43,101 nucleotides of DNA from a virus. Numbering within the stretch: the first letter of the stretch is position 1; every line of letters begins with the position of its first letter. The notes under the pieces are model-generated. The model ran no database searches. It had not been told where the DNA came from and was given only the letters and a program-made list of their open reading frames with translations. Below, one piece after another: positions 8,962 to 18,117 of this stretch. Position numbers and translations under genes: made by a program. The stretch covers positions 1 through 43,101 of the IMG/VR virus record IMGVR_UViG_3300044712_001233. The stretch is one strand, 5' to 3'.

Positions 8962-9490
8962 TTGTGAATATAATCAGCCATCTAAAAAATTAATCAATAT
9001 TGGGGCGGCCGTTTTTGACGCAAGAAGCGCCGAACTTATTGAAACATTAGATTTATATATCAATCCAAATGAACCTATTAATCCAGAAATAATAGATTTA
9101 ACCGGCATTACAGATAGTGATGTAAAAAATGGATTAACTCCTTTTCAAGCCTATGAAGAATTGAAAAGATTCCATAAGAAACATAAATGTTTCATGAACC
9201 CATTGGTTTGGGGATCTAGTACTTCAAATGATAGTCATCATATTTGGACAGAGTCGCAGTCTACAGAAGAAAATTTTATGGGTTTTAGAGTTTTAGACGT
9301 AAAAACTATTTATCAAAGTTGGAAACTTTTTGAAAATAAACAAATAAAATCCAGCCTAAAAGAGGCTTGTGAAAGATGCGGTTTATCATTTGAAGGCATC
9401 CCTCATAGAGCATTACCGGATGCAATTAATACTTTTAGAATTTGGTATTTCTTAGTAAAAAAAATAAGTTTAGGCGCTCGCTCTGTCTAA
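8942..9490 (+). CDS. DEDDh 3'-5' exonuclease (DnaQ/RNase T-like)
   Basis: A 182-residue nuclease predicted to remove nucleotides from 3' ends of DNA or RNA using two metal ions. All motifs are visible: Exo I in LTLDCEYN (Asp7, Glu9), Exo II around SSTSNDSHH (Asp97) and Exo III HRALPD (His155, Asp160), which makes it the DEDDh subtype. I chose the ATG at 8942, with AAAGG 7 bp upstream; an in-frame TTG at 8924 is less likely. The substrate is not determinable; stand-alone members include proofreading subunits, RNase T and oligoribonucleases. Its last 21 bp overlap the end of the convergent tail gene. Confidence 0.88.
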   Translation: MKVLTLDCEYNQPSKKLINIGAAVFDARSAELIETLDLYINPNEPINPEIIDLTGITDSDVKNGLTPFQAYEELKRFHKKHKCFMNPLVWGSSTSNDSHHIWTESQSTEENFMGFRVLDVKTIYQSWKLFENKQIKSSLKEACERCGLSFEGIPHRALPDAINTFRIWYFLVKKISLGARSV

Positions 9491-9898
9491 AGCAAACATA
9501 GGAATTTGTCCCACGAAAGCAAAATTCAAACGATATACAGATTTTGACACTATAGAGTGATCTTCTTTACTAACTTTTGCATTTTGTATAAATATGATAT
9601 CTTCTCCAGTAGATCTATCTTGTACTCGTATAGAAATGTAGGGAGAGGCAAAATAATCTGTGAATTTAGGACGAATATCGTGTCCCTGTAAACCTCCACT
9701 ATTTTTAAGACGAATACCATTGACCATACCGCTAACGGTCACTCTTCTGCCAGCAATTTCTTGTGGATATGGAGAATCTATTCCGTAAATCCCTTCTTCG
9801 GCATAATCTACAGTAAAATTAATACTTTGCACAGTTTTATAAATTTTATTATTTATATACAGTTTAATATGTGGACCAGATAAAGTGTATTGTGGCAT
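9470..9898 (-). CDS. Tail tube-like or baseplate structural protein
   Basis: 142 residues from the ATG at 9898, preceded by TTGGAG; an upstream frame start at 9910 would overlap the previous gene further. It is all-beta in appearance, with a motif-rich stretch YAEEGIYGIDSPYPQEIAG, then GRRVTVSGMVNGIRL and YISIRVQDRSTGEDIIFIQNAKV. That pattern (a strand-rich barrel with long hairpins) is typical of tail-tube-fold proteins in contractile tails, including tube and tube-initiator proteins. It follows the J-like wedge gene directly. A specific role as tube, tube initiator or hub ring is not resolved. Confidence 0.6.
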   Translation of the reverse strand: MPQYTLSGPHIKLYINNKIYKTVQSINFTVDYAEEGIYGIDSPYPQEIAGRRVTVSGMVNGIRLKNSGGLQGHDIRPKFTDYFASPYISIRVQDRSTGEDIIFIQNAKVSKEDHSIVSKSVYRLNFAFVGQIPMFALDRASA

Positions 9899-9900
9899 GA

Positions 9901-11517
9901 TTAACTCCAAATAATTGGGTTTTCTGTGTATTCAGTACCCCATTTTCCAAGCCCGACGTCACCGGGGTATAGAATTGTAAAAATTACATTTATACCAGCC
10001 GCAGCTATACTCTGAATTAGATTCTGAGCGTAAATTCTTCCACTGACTACATCAGTAACGTAAAACGGATAATCCGTACCGTCTTGACTAATTTGTACGG
10101 CAGATTTTTGTACTAAAGAAATATCTGTACCAATCGGATGATATTTTTTAATAGTGTAAGCTGGGCTTATCAATAAAGTATTCGAAGAAGGCCTAGCGAT
10201 ATATGGAATAGGCCCCTCTTGTTCTTGTGTTCCATAGCCCAATAATAAATATCCAAAGGTGTCTGGGAATGCTGAAGCATCCAATACGGAAATCACTTTA
10301 GGCATTGTGCCGTCTAAATTCTGATTAAGTGCGGTCCCTACTTCACTAATTGTAAATGGTTGAGAAGTATCATACATATATGGACCTTCTTGGTCTGGCA
10401 ATAAAGATTGAGGATCTAATGGATCATGTAAATGTGCTGACCCAATCCTTTCCCTTCTTACTACTCTAGTAGCAGCAGGTAAAAATATCTGTAATATATT
10501 ATTCTGAGTTTGATAAACTGCCGCGTATGCTAGTTTATTAATAACTGTCTTTCGTACTGGATTAAAAAATAAAACAGCATTATCGTCGCCTTGTACTACT
10601 ATTCCAGGAGATCCCAGAGGATTCTCTATTTCAAAATAAGAATTGTTAACTGAACCACCTATAGAATTGACTATCGTGTAACTTCCTTCATTTGGAGAAG
10701 CGGAAAAGCCTCCTCCGTAAACATTTACATAATTGCCTTTATTAACTTTTCCTAATTGAGGATTAGCTCCTCCAGACCACGTAAAACGGATCAGTCCTCC
10801 AGGTCTCAGAGAAAGTGTCCATTGTGTAGACATATTCCCGCCAGCAGGAACAGAAGCCTCAAATTTTAATTCATTTTGGGCTCTTCCACCTAGAATAGCT
10901 ACACTGGATGCTGGACCTACAGAATCACTTAATATTTGAACATATGGTCCATTACCATCGTCTTTGGCAATAGCATTTCCATTAAGACCACGGTTTCTCA
11001 GTGTTTTAACAATAACGTCGGCTATTTCCTGCGCTTTTGCCGCCGCGATACTTTGAAATTCAGAAGTGGAAAATTCTATTGGAACAGTAAATTTATCGTC
11101 AAAACGAATAACCAACTGATCTCCATCTTGCAAATTATAAGGCTCAAATGCCATAGCATCATTGTTAGCGTGTACATACTCATCTCCGAATATCGAATTT
11201 AATAAACTATTGATCAAATCTCTTACTTGTTTTCTATTTTTTACTTCTATGCCGATCTCTCTATAGATATCATCCGAAAGCCCAATTTCTGGGGGTCTAG
11301 TAATACCGTATTCGGCTAATCTCTCATCTAAATATCTTCCAGAAGCTGAAGCTATATAAAGTTGATCATGTACTTGTCGAACGTTATCGATTAAATAAGA
11401 AGAGCCTCCGGTCGCCAAAGCAGACAGGATAGCATCAACAGTAGGTCCCTTTAAATATGGATTTAAATAGGACCTCAATCTTTTTATTTCATCTTGAATA
11501 GTCGTATAAGTGGGCAT
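9901..11517 (-). CDS. Baseplate wedge protein, J-like
   Basis: 538 residues from the ATG at 11517 behind GGAG. The N-terminal 100 residues (SALATGGSSYLIDNVRQVHDQLY then GRYLDERLAEYGITRPPEIG and FRDDIYREI-like helix) follow the opening of baseplate-J/gp6/gp47-type wedge proteins. About residues 245-300 contain a beta module (FTWSGGANPQLGKV..GNYVNVY..., then NEGSYTIVN) that recurs in the 2183-residue protein next door. No enzyme motif is present. It probably joins the giant J protein in wedges around the hub, like gp6 paralogues. The partnership is inferred from adjacency and the shared module. Confidence 0.72.
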   Translation of the reverse strand: MPTYTTIQDEIKRLRSYLNPYLKGPTVDAILSALATGGSSYLIDNVRQVHDQLYIASASGRYLDERLAEYGITRPPEIGLSDDIYREIGIEVKNRKQVRDLINSLLNSIFGDEYVHANNDAMAFEPYNLQDGDQLVIRFDDKFTVPIEFSTSEFQSIAAAKAQEIADVIVKTLRNRGLNGNAIAKDDGNGPYVQILSDSVGPASSVAILGGRAQNELKFEASVPAGGNMSTQWTLSLRPGGLIRFTWSGGANPQLGKVNKGNYVNVYGGGFSASPNEGSYTIVNSIGGSVNNSYFEIENPLGSPGIVVQGDDNAVLFFNPVRKTVINKLAYAAVYQTQNNILQIFLPAATRVVRRERIGSAHLHDPLDPQSLLPDQEGPYMYDTSQPFTISEVGTALNQNLDGTMPKVISVLDASAFPDTFGYLLLGYGTQEQEGPIPYIARPSSNTLLISPAYTIKKYHPIGTDISLVQKSAVQISQDGTDYPFYVTDVVSGRIYAQNLIQSIAAAGINVIFTILYPGDVGLGKWGTEYTENPIIWS

Positions 11518-11527
11518 GATATCTCCA

Positions 11528-14500
11528 TTATCCTATTGCAGACACGCTAATATCCTGAATTGGATCAATAATTCTAGATTTTTCTCCAGGAGCTAAGAAA
11601 ATTAAATCGTGCGTGGCGTCATATAAAGGACTGCTGATAGCTACCGCTCTTACGCCAGGTATAGAATTTACAACGCCTATTATTGAACTTATAGCTATAG
11701 AAGAACCAACATCATTAGAATTAATTAACGAACTGACCGAAGTTCTAACTTGTTCGGCGGCCTGGGCAAAAGGAACTCCTGTATTAAATCTACAGTCAAT
11801 CGAAATTTGAACTCTTCTTACTAAAGGCTCTCTAACGAACACCGTAGAACCGGCCGCTCCCACTCCAGGATAGGTAACCGGATCTCTTGGATCTCCGTAA
11901 ATTATTCTGTTAGCTTCTGCTATTAAACCTGTGTTATATCTATAACTGTCTAACCCGTTTTTAACAACCGTAGAATAATTTAATTTATTTAAAGAAGTTA
12001 ATTGAACTTTAGCAGATTCGTTAATCTTTGTGTATTGTGCTACTGTGTCGAAATCTATTAAATTTCTAGTAGGAGCGCCAGGCTGCGATGAAACTAGTAA
12101 AACATGTTTATACCCAGAATATAAAACGCCTTCTTCTACATAAACAGAACTTTCTCTATTATTCAAACTTACGTTGGACATAGATAACAAAGTACTATCA
12201 ATGACTATAGAATTGACATCTATAATTTCGGAAATATTAAAGGTTCCCGCATTAATAACGGAAAGAGTATCTCCAGTTACTACTAATTTATCTCCTATAA
12301 CTGACGATTCATATTCCACAAATTGTATTTGAGGTCTGTGGCAACTAAAAGCTCCCATAGAAATAAACACAGCGGTTTCGTTGACTGCGGAAGGATTGAT
12401 ACACTCTAAGAACGTGCGCCTTCCTTGCTGAATCACTAAAACACTAAAAGGAGAGGGAACGTTAAAATTTGTAGCGTCGGACGTTTCTTGATATCCGACT
12501 GTTGTAACGTAACAAGTATTACCAATAGAGGTAGCAGAAAGTCCCGTGGTAACATTTAATACTGCGGCCACTTTAAAGGCTACTTGACTGTCATTATCAC
12601 CGCTTAAAATATTAACTTGCACTCCAGTATGTAATGGGACAGAAGGATCTGAGTTAGATCCATTGACATTAAACCAAACATAGTACAGATTGACATCGCC
12701 CGCACTATTGATAAAGAAATATTTGCCCGCTCCACCTAAAATAAATTGACTACCAGCAGGAAGCACTAAATTAGTTTTTTCCTGTAATTTAGCGCCAGAT
12801 CTCAATACCATATATTCGCCTTGGTTATTAGGATCAAAATCCGTACCAAAAGTTATGACATCTCCCATTTTAGCATTTTCAAAATTCGGCTCTGTTCCTA
12901 TTCCATTCCAATTTAAATAGGCAGAATTATTAGTAGCATTTACTTTTATAGAAGTAGAGGGATCAACTCCTAAAGAAATATTATTATATGGTAAAGTGAC
13001 TTCTTCTTCCATTACATTACTATTTTCAAACCAAACACTGTCGCCATAACGACGGATAACTCTAAATCTACCTTGATTTAAAACAGAAAAAGGAGAAGAC
13101 AATATTAAAGTATCTCCTTCTGATACTTCACTATAGGCAGAAAAATCATCCGAAACAAAGGTCTGGCCTACTAAAAATGCGCCGCTAACTGTTACATTGG
13201 CTGGACCATTCGGCACATAAGAAATACCGATAGACGCAGAAGAAGAGGCTGTAATTGTCACAATTGTGCCATTTACGGAAGATGTTACGCCGGCGATAGT
13301 TCCTGCAACAGCAGAAAAATTAATAGCTGTATCAGCAGGAGTAACACCAATCGCAAAATCAGTATCTGCTATTAAAGTCGTTGTATCGATAGTAAATGCG
13401 TCTCCAATATTAGCGTTAGCTGTGAAAGTAAACGTTCCGGAAGAAAATTGATTCTTAGCCGAAGGATTTAGTACTCGTACAGACGTTCCGTCATCAGAAA
13501 CTCCAGTAACTAAAAATGTACCATTATTTTCTGTATAATTTGTTCCGGCGATTGTTAATAAATCTCCAATAGACAATTCATTGAAATTAGTATTACCGGT
13601 TAAGATGATATATCTAGAATCATTCGATCCAGATATCTTTTCAATATTTAAAGTCCCACCTAGCGAATCATCAAGATTTAAGGTAGATTTTATAAAATTA
13701 GGACTGATTCCAGAACCGTCCCAGCTTAAACACACTAATGAGCCCTGTTTTTCGATTTTAAAAGTGCGAGTAGAAGATCTGATATGATGTCTTGGCTTAC
13801 CGAAATATCTCTGGTTATCAGCCTTATTTTTAAATACTATAGTAGATTTACCTACTAAAGGGTAATCTCCGATAACGTCGATACTAGTATTAGAACTAAA
13901 AAGAGCTTCTTTTCTCTGATAATTAGAGGACTGTAATTTAAACCATTGATCACTATGAATACCCTGCGAAGAAACTCTGTCGCTAGAAATCTGCATAACA
14001 GAATTATTTATTCTACTGGCGGTATCTAAAACTGGAACCTCGTATTTATTTCCCAATCCGCCTATAATTTGCACAGAACCATCACTACCAAGAATATTGG
14101 TAGAAATTTCTAACTTAGAATTCCGATCTACTAAGCTCAATGAACCTACAGTAGTTAGACCAGTAACGGCGAGGATGGACCATAATCGATACACTTGATC
14201 CATAGTGGTAGGAATTAATCTAAAATATTCTCCATCATTAAAAGCGTAACCTACGTCTGTAGATAAAGATAAAGGAACTTTAAATGTGAACTGAGGACTT
14301 CCGGCAAAATTGTTAGAAGAAATCCAATTTATGCCGTCTAATAAATAAACACTATCGTAAACAAAGTTACTATCTTCAAATGTACTTAAGTTTACTATTC
14401 CAGATCCATCTATTCCGCCATCATTAACAATCGTGGAGGTAAAATATAGAGATAGATTATTGTTAATATAATCATTAATATCTGAGGCTGTAGTATTAGA

Positions 14501-17500
14501 TGCCTGATAGAAAGAAATAGATCCGCTGACTAAAGTACTTTTATTACTTTCCGCGATTGCTGCTCCATTAGGTCTCTGAATTGTAAAACTTGTCGAAGTA
14601 GGAGTAAATCCAACTTCTGTAGAAACTCGGAAAATACCTATATTAGAGGGATCGAATTCTGTTTGAGATGTCATATTGACATACTCTCCGCCTACTAATC
14701 CTGTAAGAGCGGGATTTGTTCCAATTCCGTTCCATGTATAGGTAACTTGATCTACGCCTAAAACTGGAGTGTTGGGAACTATTGTTATATCCCATTCTGT
14801 AGTTGCATCTATTGACGTAGCTACGGCAATATCACTTTTCAAATTAATACGTATAGAAATTTGATCATCGACAACTACTGTACTACCGATATCAGAATTC
14901 GGTACAGAAGGATAGACGTATCCTATATTTATTTTTTCTCCACTTCTTCCCCATTCCGTAGATCTAAATAATAAAGCTGTTTTAGTTGGGCTCGGCTTTA
15001 AAACTTTATGTGCTTGCATCAATACTTTGAAATTTGAGAAATCGAAAGTAGCCCCAAAAGCATCGGAGAAATTAGACGTAGGTCCAAAATCTACATCGTA
15101 GGCATTAAAATTAGAAGGATTGACTGCTAAAGTAGTATTAGTCTGTCCAATTCTATACAGGGGCAATTCAAAACTCTTTGAATTGGTGTCATTATCCATA
15201 ACAACTACGGAAGTGTCATTATGGCCAAAATCTAACGGACTTGCAATGAAAAACCTGTCGATAGAACGAAGTCTTCTAAAATAATTATCATTTTCTATAT
15301 TGACTAAAAATCCTGATATAGACTTTTCTTGTACAGATTCTCCATAAGGTTGTGCATCTTTAAATGAGCCATATGGATGGAGTATAGAAATTAACTCGTT
15401 AGGATCTCTGCCGGTAAACGAAATAGAAGAATTTAAACTGCTTATAAAACTGTTAATAGGATCTGCAAAAACTCCAGATGAAAAATTTGAATGTATAAAT
15501 AATGGAAATTGTCCTTCTTTTTCTTGACTATCGTAGAAAGCAATTAGAGAATCCTTACTCGTTCCTTGATCTCCAGAAGTTAATCCTAATAATTTGCCTT
15601 GAGAATCAGAAGTAACTATTAAAATTCTTCCATCTATATCTTTAGACGTAGAACGTAAAATCAGATATTGGCTATCTGATACGCTAAAATTAATATTGTT
15701 TGTTTGAGCTTGTAATTCTAGGGCTATTTGATCTAAAGTTTTTACGCCGGAGGCGATTTTAAATTTTTGAGGAGCTAAAATACTTCTTAATACTATAAAA
15801 CCTTCGGAAAATAATACACCAGGAGTAACCGCAGCAGAAGCGTATTCGGATGCAGTAACTAATAAATCTAAAGTAGATGCCGTAACCGCTCTCACTCTTC
15901 CTTCTAAGCGATCAGAACTTGGAAGTTCATTGGACCAAATAATGACGTAGTCTCCAATTTGAATATTTGCAAAAGCATTAACTATATTGGAAGTGTAACG
16001 AATAACATTAGTAGACGGCTTAGAAACTCCTAAAATAGAACTGCCGGACACTCCAGTAGAGATTAATTGGCCTGGTTCGTCTACCAAAATCCAAACGTAA
16101 GCGTCAGAAGCAAATGTAATACTACCACTAGGAATCTGTTCACTAGAAATTCTAGCCTCAGTTTGATCGCTACCTAATTCTAATCGATCTCCAGTAGATA
16201 ATGGAGAAATTAATTGAATTTGCGCCGTATTCCTATCTAAAATAAAATCGGCAGATTTCCCAGAAGAAGATAGTCCGAGTAATGAACTAAACATTCCCTT
16301 TACAACTAAAGAAGAAGAAGGATCGATAGAAATCTGAGCCCTATTATTGGCCCCTAAATTGCTAGTTATTTTTAACTGAGAACCGATTTGTTCTACTGTG
16401 GCACCCGTTAACTTGTTATTTAAAACTTGAACCCAAGAATCTAGCGAGTTAGTTGAAGAAACGCTAGTATAGAGACCTGTATTGATAAAATCTGCGTCCA
16501 ATATTGTATAGGTGATTGGGGCCGTATTATCAATAGTCAAAATCAAAGTTTCGCCATTTGCTATAGTAGCCGACCATAATTGTTGGCTCTGTGAAAATAT
16601 AGACGCACTATTGCCGAATTGGCTTAATGGAATTCTATTTTTATATAAGCGAACGGTCTGTATTTCATTAGCTGGAAATCCTAATTGAATTGCGGCGTCT
16701 CTTCCTGATGTGGTCGGCGTAGAAATTTTTATTGTATCGTTCCCTTCGCCCTTTTTTCTAATTACGACGTTTTGTCCGCCATTAGCAGTAGTCGCTTCAA
16801 ATCCTAATGCTGTATTAGCATTAACACTGGCCGTCACCTCAAATGCGGTAACTCCTCCAGGACTTCTAAAATCAGAATCACTAAAAATATGTTGATAAGT
16901 CTGATCTCCTACAGTAACAGCTAGAGTATCTCCTCCTATTAAATCGAATGGGGCAGATAACGTAGTTTCTAAGAAAGCTTTTGCTACTGGAGCCTGTCTG
17001 CCTCCGGTAGAAATTTGAAAAATGTATTCTCCTCCTAGAGCACTGTCAACTAAAACTTCTAATCCGATACCTGTAGATTTGGCCTCATATACATTTCCGT
17101 CGTCTACGTATACAGTAGACAGGCCATTAATAGTAGTTATATCAGTACTTACGATGGAAGACTGTTCATCCGTAGGTGTAGCGCCAATAACTTTGGATTT
17201 AATAGCCGTAGCTGTTCCTAAACCTATAGAAGACAATGATCTTTTAATACGCACTCTTAACTGGTCATCGGTTTCACTATCCGAGCCAGTAGTAAATGGC
17301 AAATCATTTCTTACAGAAGCGCCAGGAAATGGAGCAGAAGCAAATTCTTTAATAGCCCCACGAGGAATTCTTCCAGATGCTCCTGGCAGTAATGCACTTA
17401 CTTGGATATTTGAAGATTCTACTTCACCATCTAAAATGATAGCGGAAGTTACTACGCTATATTGCAAATCTGGAGTGGCGCCAGAAGACGGGGATATAGC

Positions 17501-18079
17501 GATCGTGTTAGCTGGTATATTTCTATTCCCGCCTTGTGCTAAAATAACGGTTTCTCCGACATTGTGGAATTTAGTAGTCGGATTTGATAAATTTACTACA
17601 TAATAACTGCCTAATTGAACGACAGAAGAATAAGGTATCGGCCCTTCAATATTTGGAGTCCCCCTACCAATATAAACCGATCCGGTAGGAGTAAATAAAC
17701 TCGCGTCGCTTACCTTAATTTGGACTGAACCTATATTTGGAGGATTCGCTCCAGCATAGACCTTAGTAGAAATTTTATTAAAGCTAGTATCCGTGACGGT
17801 TACTAGTCCTGTAGTTGGCTTTGCGGTGATTGGAGTAATTTTATTCTCTCTGGCTAATCTCTGTAAAGTTTCTCCAGTAGCTCTATCTACTGAAAAATCC
17901 TTAAGAATTTGAAAAATATCCCCAGAGGAACGAGCAATAGCGAGAGCTACGGTCTCAAAAAAACTAGTAACAGCCGACCCCACGTTAAAATCATTAATGC
18001 CCATTTTAGAGGCATAGGCTGATAACATTGATCCGGAAATATCTTCGTAGGATTGAGGTTGTGGTAAATTTTCTGCCAT
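11528..18079 (-). CDS. Giant baseplate J/gp47-like wedge protein, 2183 residues
   Basis: Residues 1-310 look like a baseplate-J N-terminus: FFETVALAIARSSGDIFQIL, DRATGETLQRLARE, LLPGASGRIPRGAI and DSETDDQLRVRIKRSL. Residues about 2055-2180 have the usual J C-terminus (EPLVRRVQISIDCRF..., ending in VVNSIPGVRAVAISS). Typical members are a few hundred residues, so some 1700 residues are inserted. The insert repeats a beta module, G-D-x-(V/L)...N-x-G-x-(F/Y)-x-V, near residues 701-745, 1124-1172, 1497-1541, 1647-1689, 1732-1762 and 1924-1966. Three copies are preceded by W-(N/D)-G-x-G (1116, 1453, 1724). Residues 1785-1895 match the YYVWF module of the fibre at 4800-7493. It may form a wedge plus an arm or external appendage. 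Confidence 0.85.
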   Translation of the reverse strand: MAENLPQPQSYEDISGSMLSAYASKMGINDFNVGSAVTSFFETVALAIARSSGDIFQILKDFSVDRATGETLQRLARENKITPITAKPTTGLVTVTDTSFNKISTKVYAGANPPNIGSVQIKVSDASLFTPTGSVYIGRGTPNIEGPIPYSSVVQLGSYYVVNLSNPTTKFHNVGETVILAQGGNRNIPANTIAISPSSGATPDLQYSVVTSAIILDGEVESSNIQVSALLPGASGRIPRGAIKEFASAPFPGASVRNDLPFTTGSDSETDDQLRVRIKRSLSSIGLGTATAIKSKVIGATPTDEQSSIVSTDITTINGLSTVYVDDGNVYEAKSTGIGLEVLVDSALGGEYIFQISTGGRQAPVAKAFLETTLSAPFDLIGGDTLAVTVGDQTYQHIFSDSDFRSPGGVTAFEVTASVNANTALGFEATTANGGQNVVIRKKGEGNDTIKISTPTTSGRDAAIQLGFPANEIQTVRLYKNRIPLSQFGNSASIFSQSQQLWSATIANGETLILTIDNTAPITYTILDADFINTGLYTSVSSTNSLDSWVQVLNNKLTGATVEQIGSQLKITSNLGANNRAQISIDPSSSLVVKGMFSSLLGLSSSGKSADFILDRNTAQIQLISPLSTGDRLELGSDQTEARISSEQIPSGSITFASDAYVWILVDEPGQLISTGVSGSSILGVSKPSTNVIRYTSNIVNAFANIQIGDYVIIWSNELPSSDRLEGRVRAVTASTLDLLVTASEYASAAVTPGVLFSEGFIVLRSILAPQKFKIASGVKTLDQIALELQAQTNNINFSVSDSQYLILRSTSKDIDGRILIVTSDSQGKLLGLTSGDQGTSKDSLIAFYDSQEKEGQFPLFIHSNFSSGVFADPINSFISSLNSSISFTGRDPNELISILHPYGSFKDAQPYGESVQEKSISGFLVNIENDNYFRRLRSIDRFFIASPLDFGHNDTSVVVMDNDTNSKSFELPLYRIGQTNTTLAVNPSNFNAYDVDFGPTSNFSDAFGATFDFSNFKVLMQAHKVLKPSPTKTALLFRSTEWGRSGEKINIGYVYPSVPNSDIGSTVVVDDQISIRINLKSDIAVATSIDATTEWDITIVPNTPVLGVDQVTYTWNGIGTNPALTGLVGGEYVNMTSQTEFDPSNIGIFRVSTEVGFTPTSTSFTIQRPNGAAIAESNKSTLVSGSISFYQASNTTASDINDYINNNLSLYFTSTIVNDGGIDGSGIVNLSTFEDSNFVYDSVYLLDGINWISSNNFAGSPQFTFKVPLSLSTDVGYAFNDGEYFRLIPTTMDQVYRLWSILAVTGLTTVGSLSLVDRNSKLEISTNILGSDGSVQIIGGLGNKYEVPVLDTASRINNSVMQISSDRVSSQGIHSDQWFKLQSSNYQRKEALFSSNTSIDVIGDYPLVGKSTIVFKNKADNQRYFGKPRHHIRSSTRTFKIEKQGSLVCLSWDGSGISPNFIKSTLNLDDSLGGTLNIEKISGSNDSRYIILTGNTNFNELSIGDLLTIAGTNYTENNGTFLVTGVSDDGTSVRVLNPSAKNQFSSGTFTFTANANIGDAFTIDTTTLIADTDFAIGVTPADTAINFSAVAGTIAGVTSSVNGTIVTITASSSASIGISYVPNGPANVTVSGAFLVGQTFVSDDFSAYSEVSEGDTLILSSPFSVLNQGRFRVIRRYGDSVWFENSNVMEEEVTLPYNNISLGVDPSTSIKVNATNNSAYLNWNGIGTEPNFENAKMGDVITFGTDFDPNNQGEYMVLRSGAKLQEKTNLVLPAGSQFILGGAGKYFFINSAGDVNLYYVWFNVNGSNSDPSVPLHTGVQVNILSGDNDSQVAFKVAAVLNVTTGLSATSIGNTCYVTTVGYQETSDATNFNVPSPFSVLVIQQGRRTFLECINPSAVNETAVFISMGAFSCHRPQIQFVEYESSVIGDKLVVTGDTLSVINAGTFNISEIIDVNSIVIDSTLLSMSNVSLNNRESSVYVEEGVLYSGYKHVLLVSSQPGAPTRNLIDFDTVAQYTKINESAKVQLTSLNKLNYSTVVKNGLDSYRYNTGLIAEANRIIYGDPRDPVTYPGVGAAGSTVFVREPLVRRVQISIDCRFNTGVPFAQAAEQVRTSVSSLINSNDVGSSIAISSIIGVVNSIPGVRAVAISSPLYDATHDLIFLAPGEKSRIIDPIQDISVSAIG

Positions 18080-18108
18080 TTTATAACTCCATTAAAGGTC
18101 TTCAATAT

Positions 18109-18117
18109 ATTATATCA
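18109..18117 (-). promoter_or_regulatory. Possible extended -10 promoter for the giant J gene
   Basis: On the minus strand TGATATAAT lies 30-38 bp before the ATG at 18079, in the short gap after the LysM-gp25 gene. No convincing -35 is seen. It could add an internal promoter in the baseplate operon. Confidence 0.4.

Noticed and set aside
17022-17603. 193-codon plus-strand frame opposite the giant J gene
   Set aside because: It is antisense to a well-supported gene with J-family motifs, has no convincing ribosome site, and its Pro/Ser/Thr-rich content reflects the complement of the repeat-rich beta protein.
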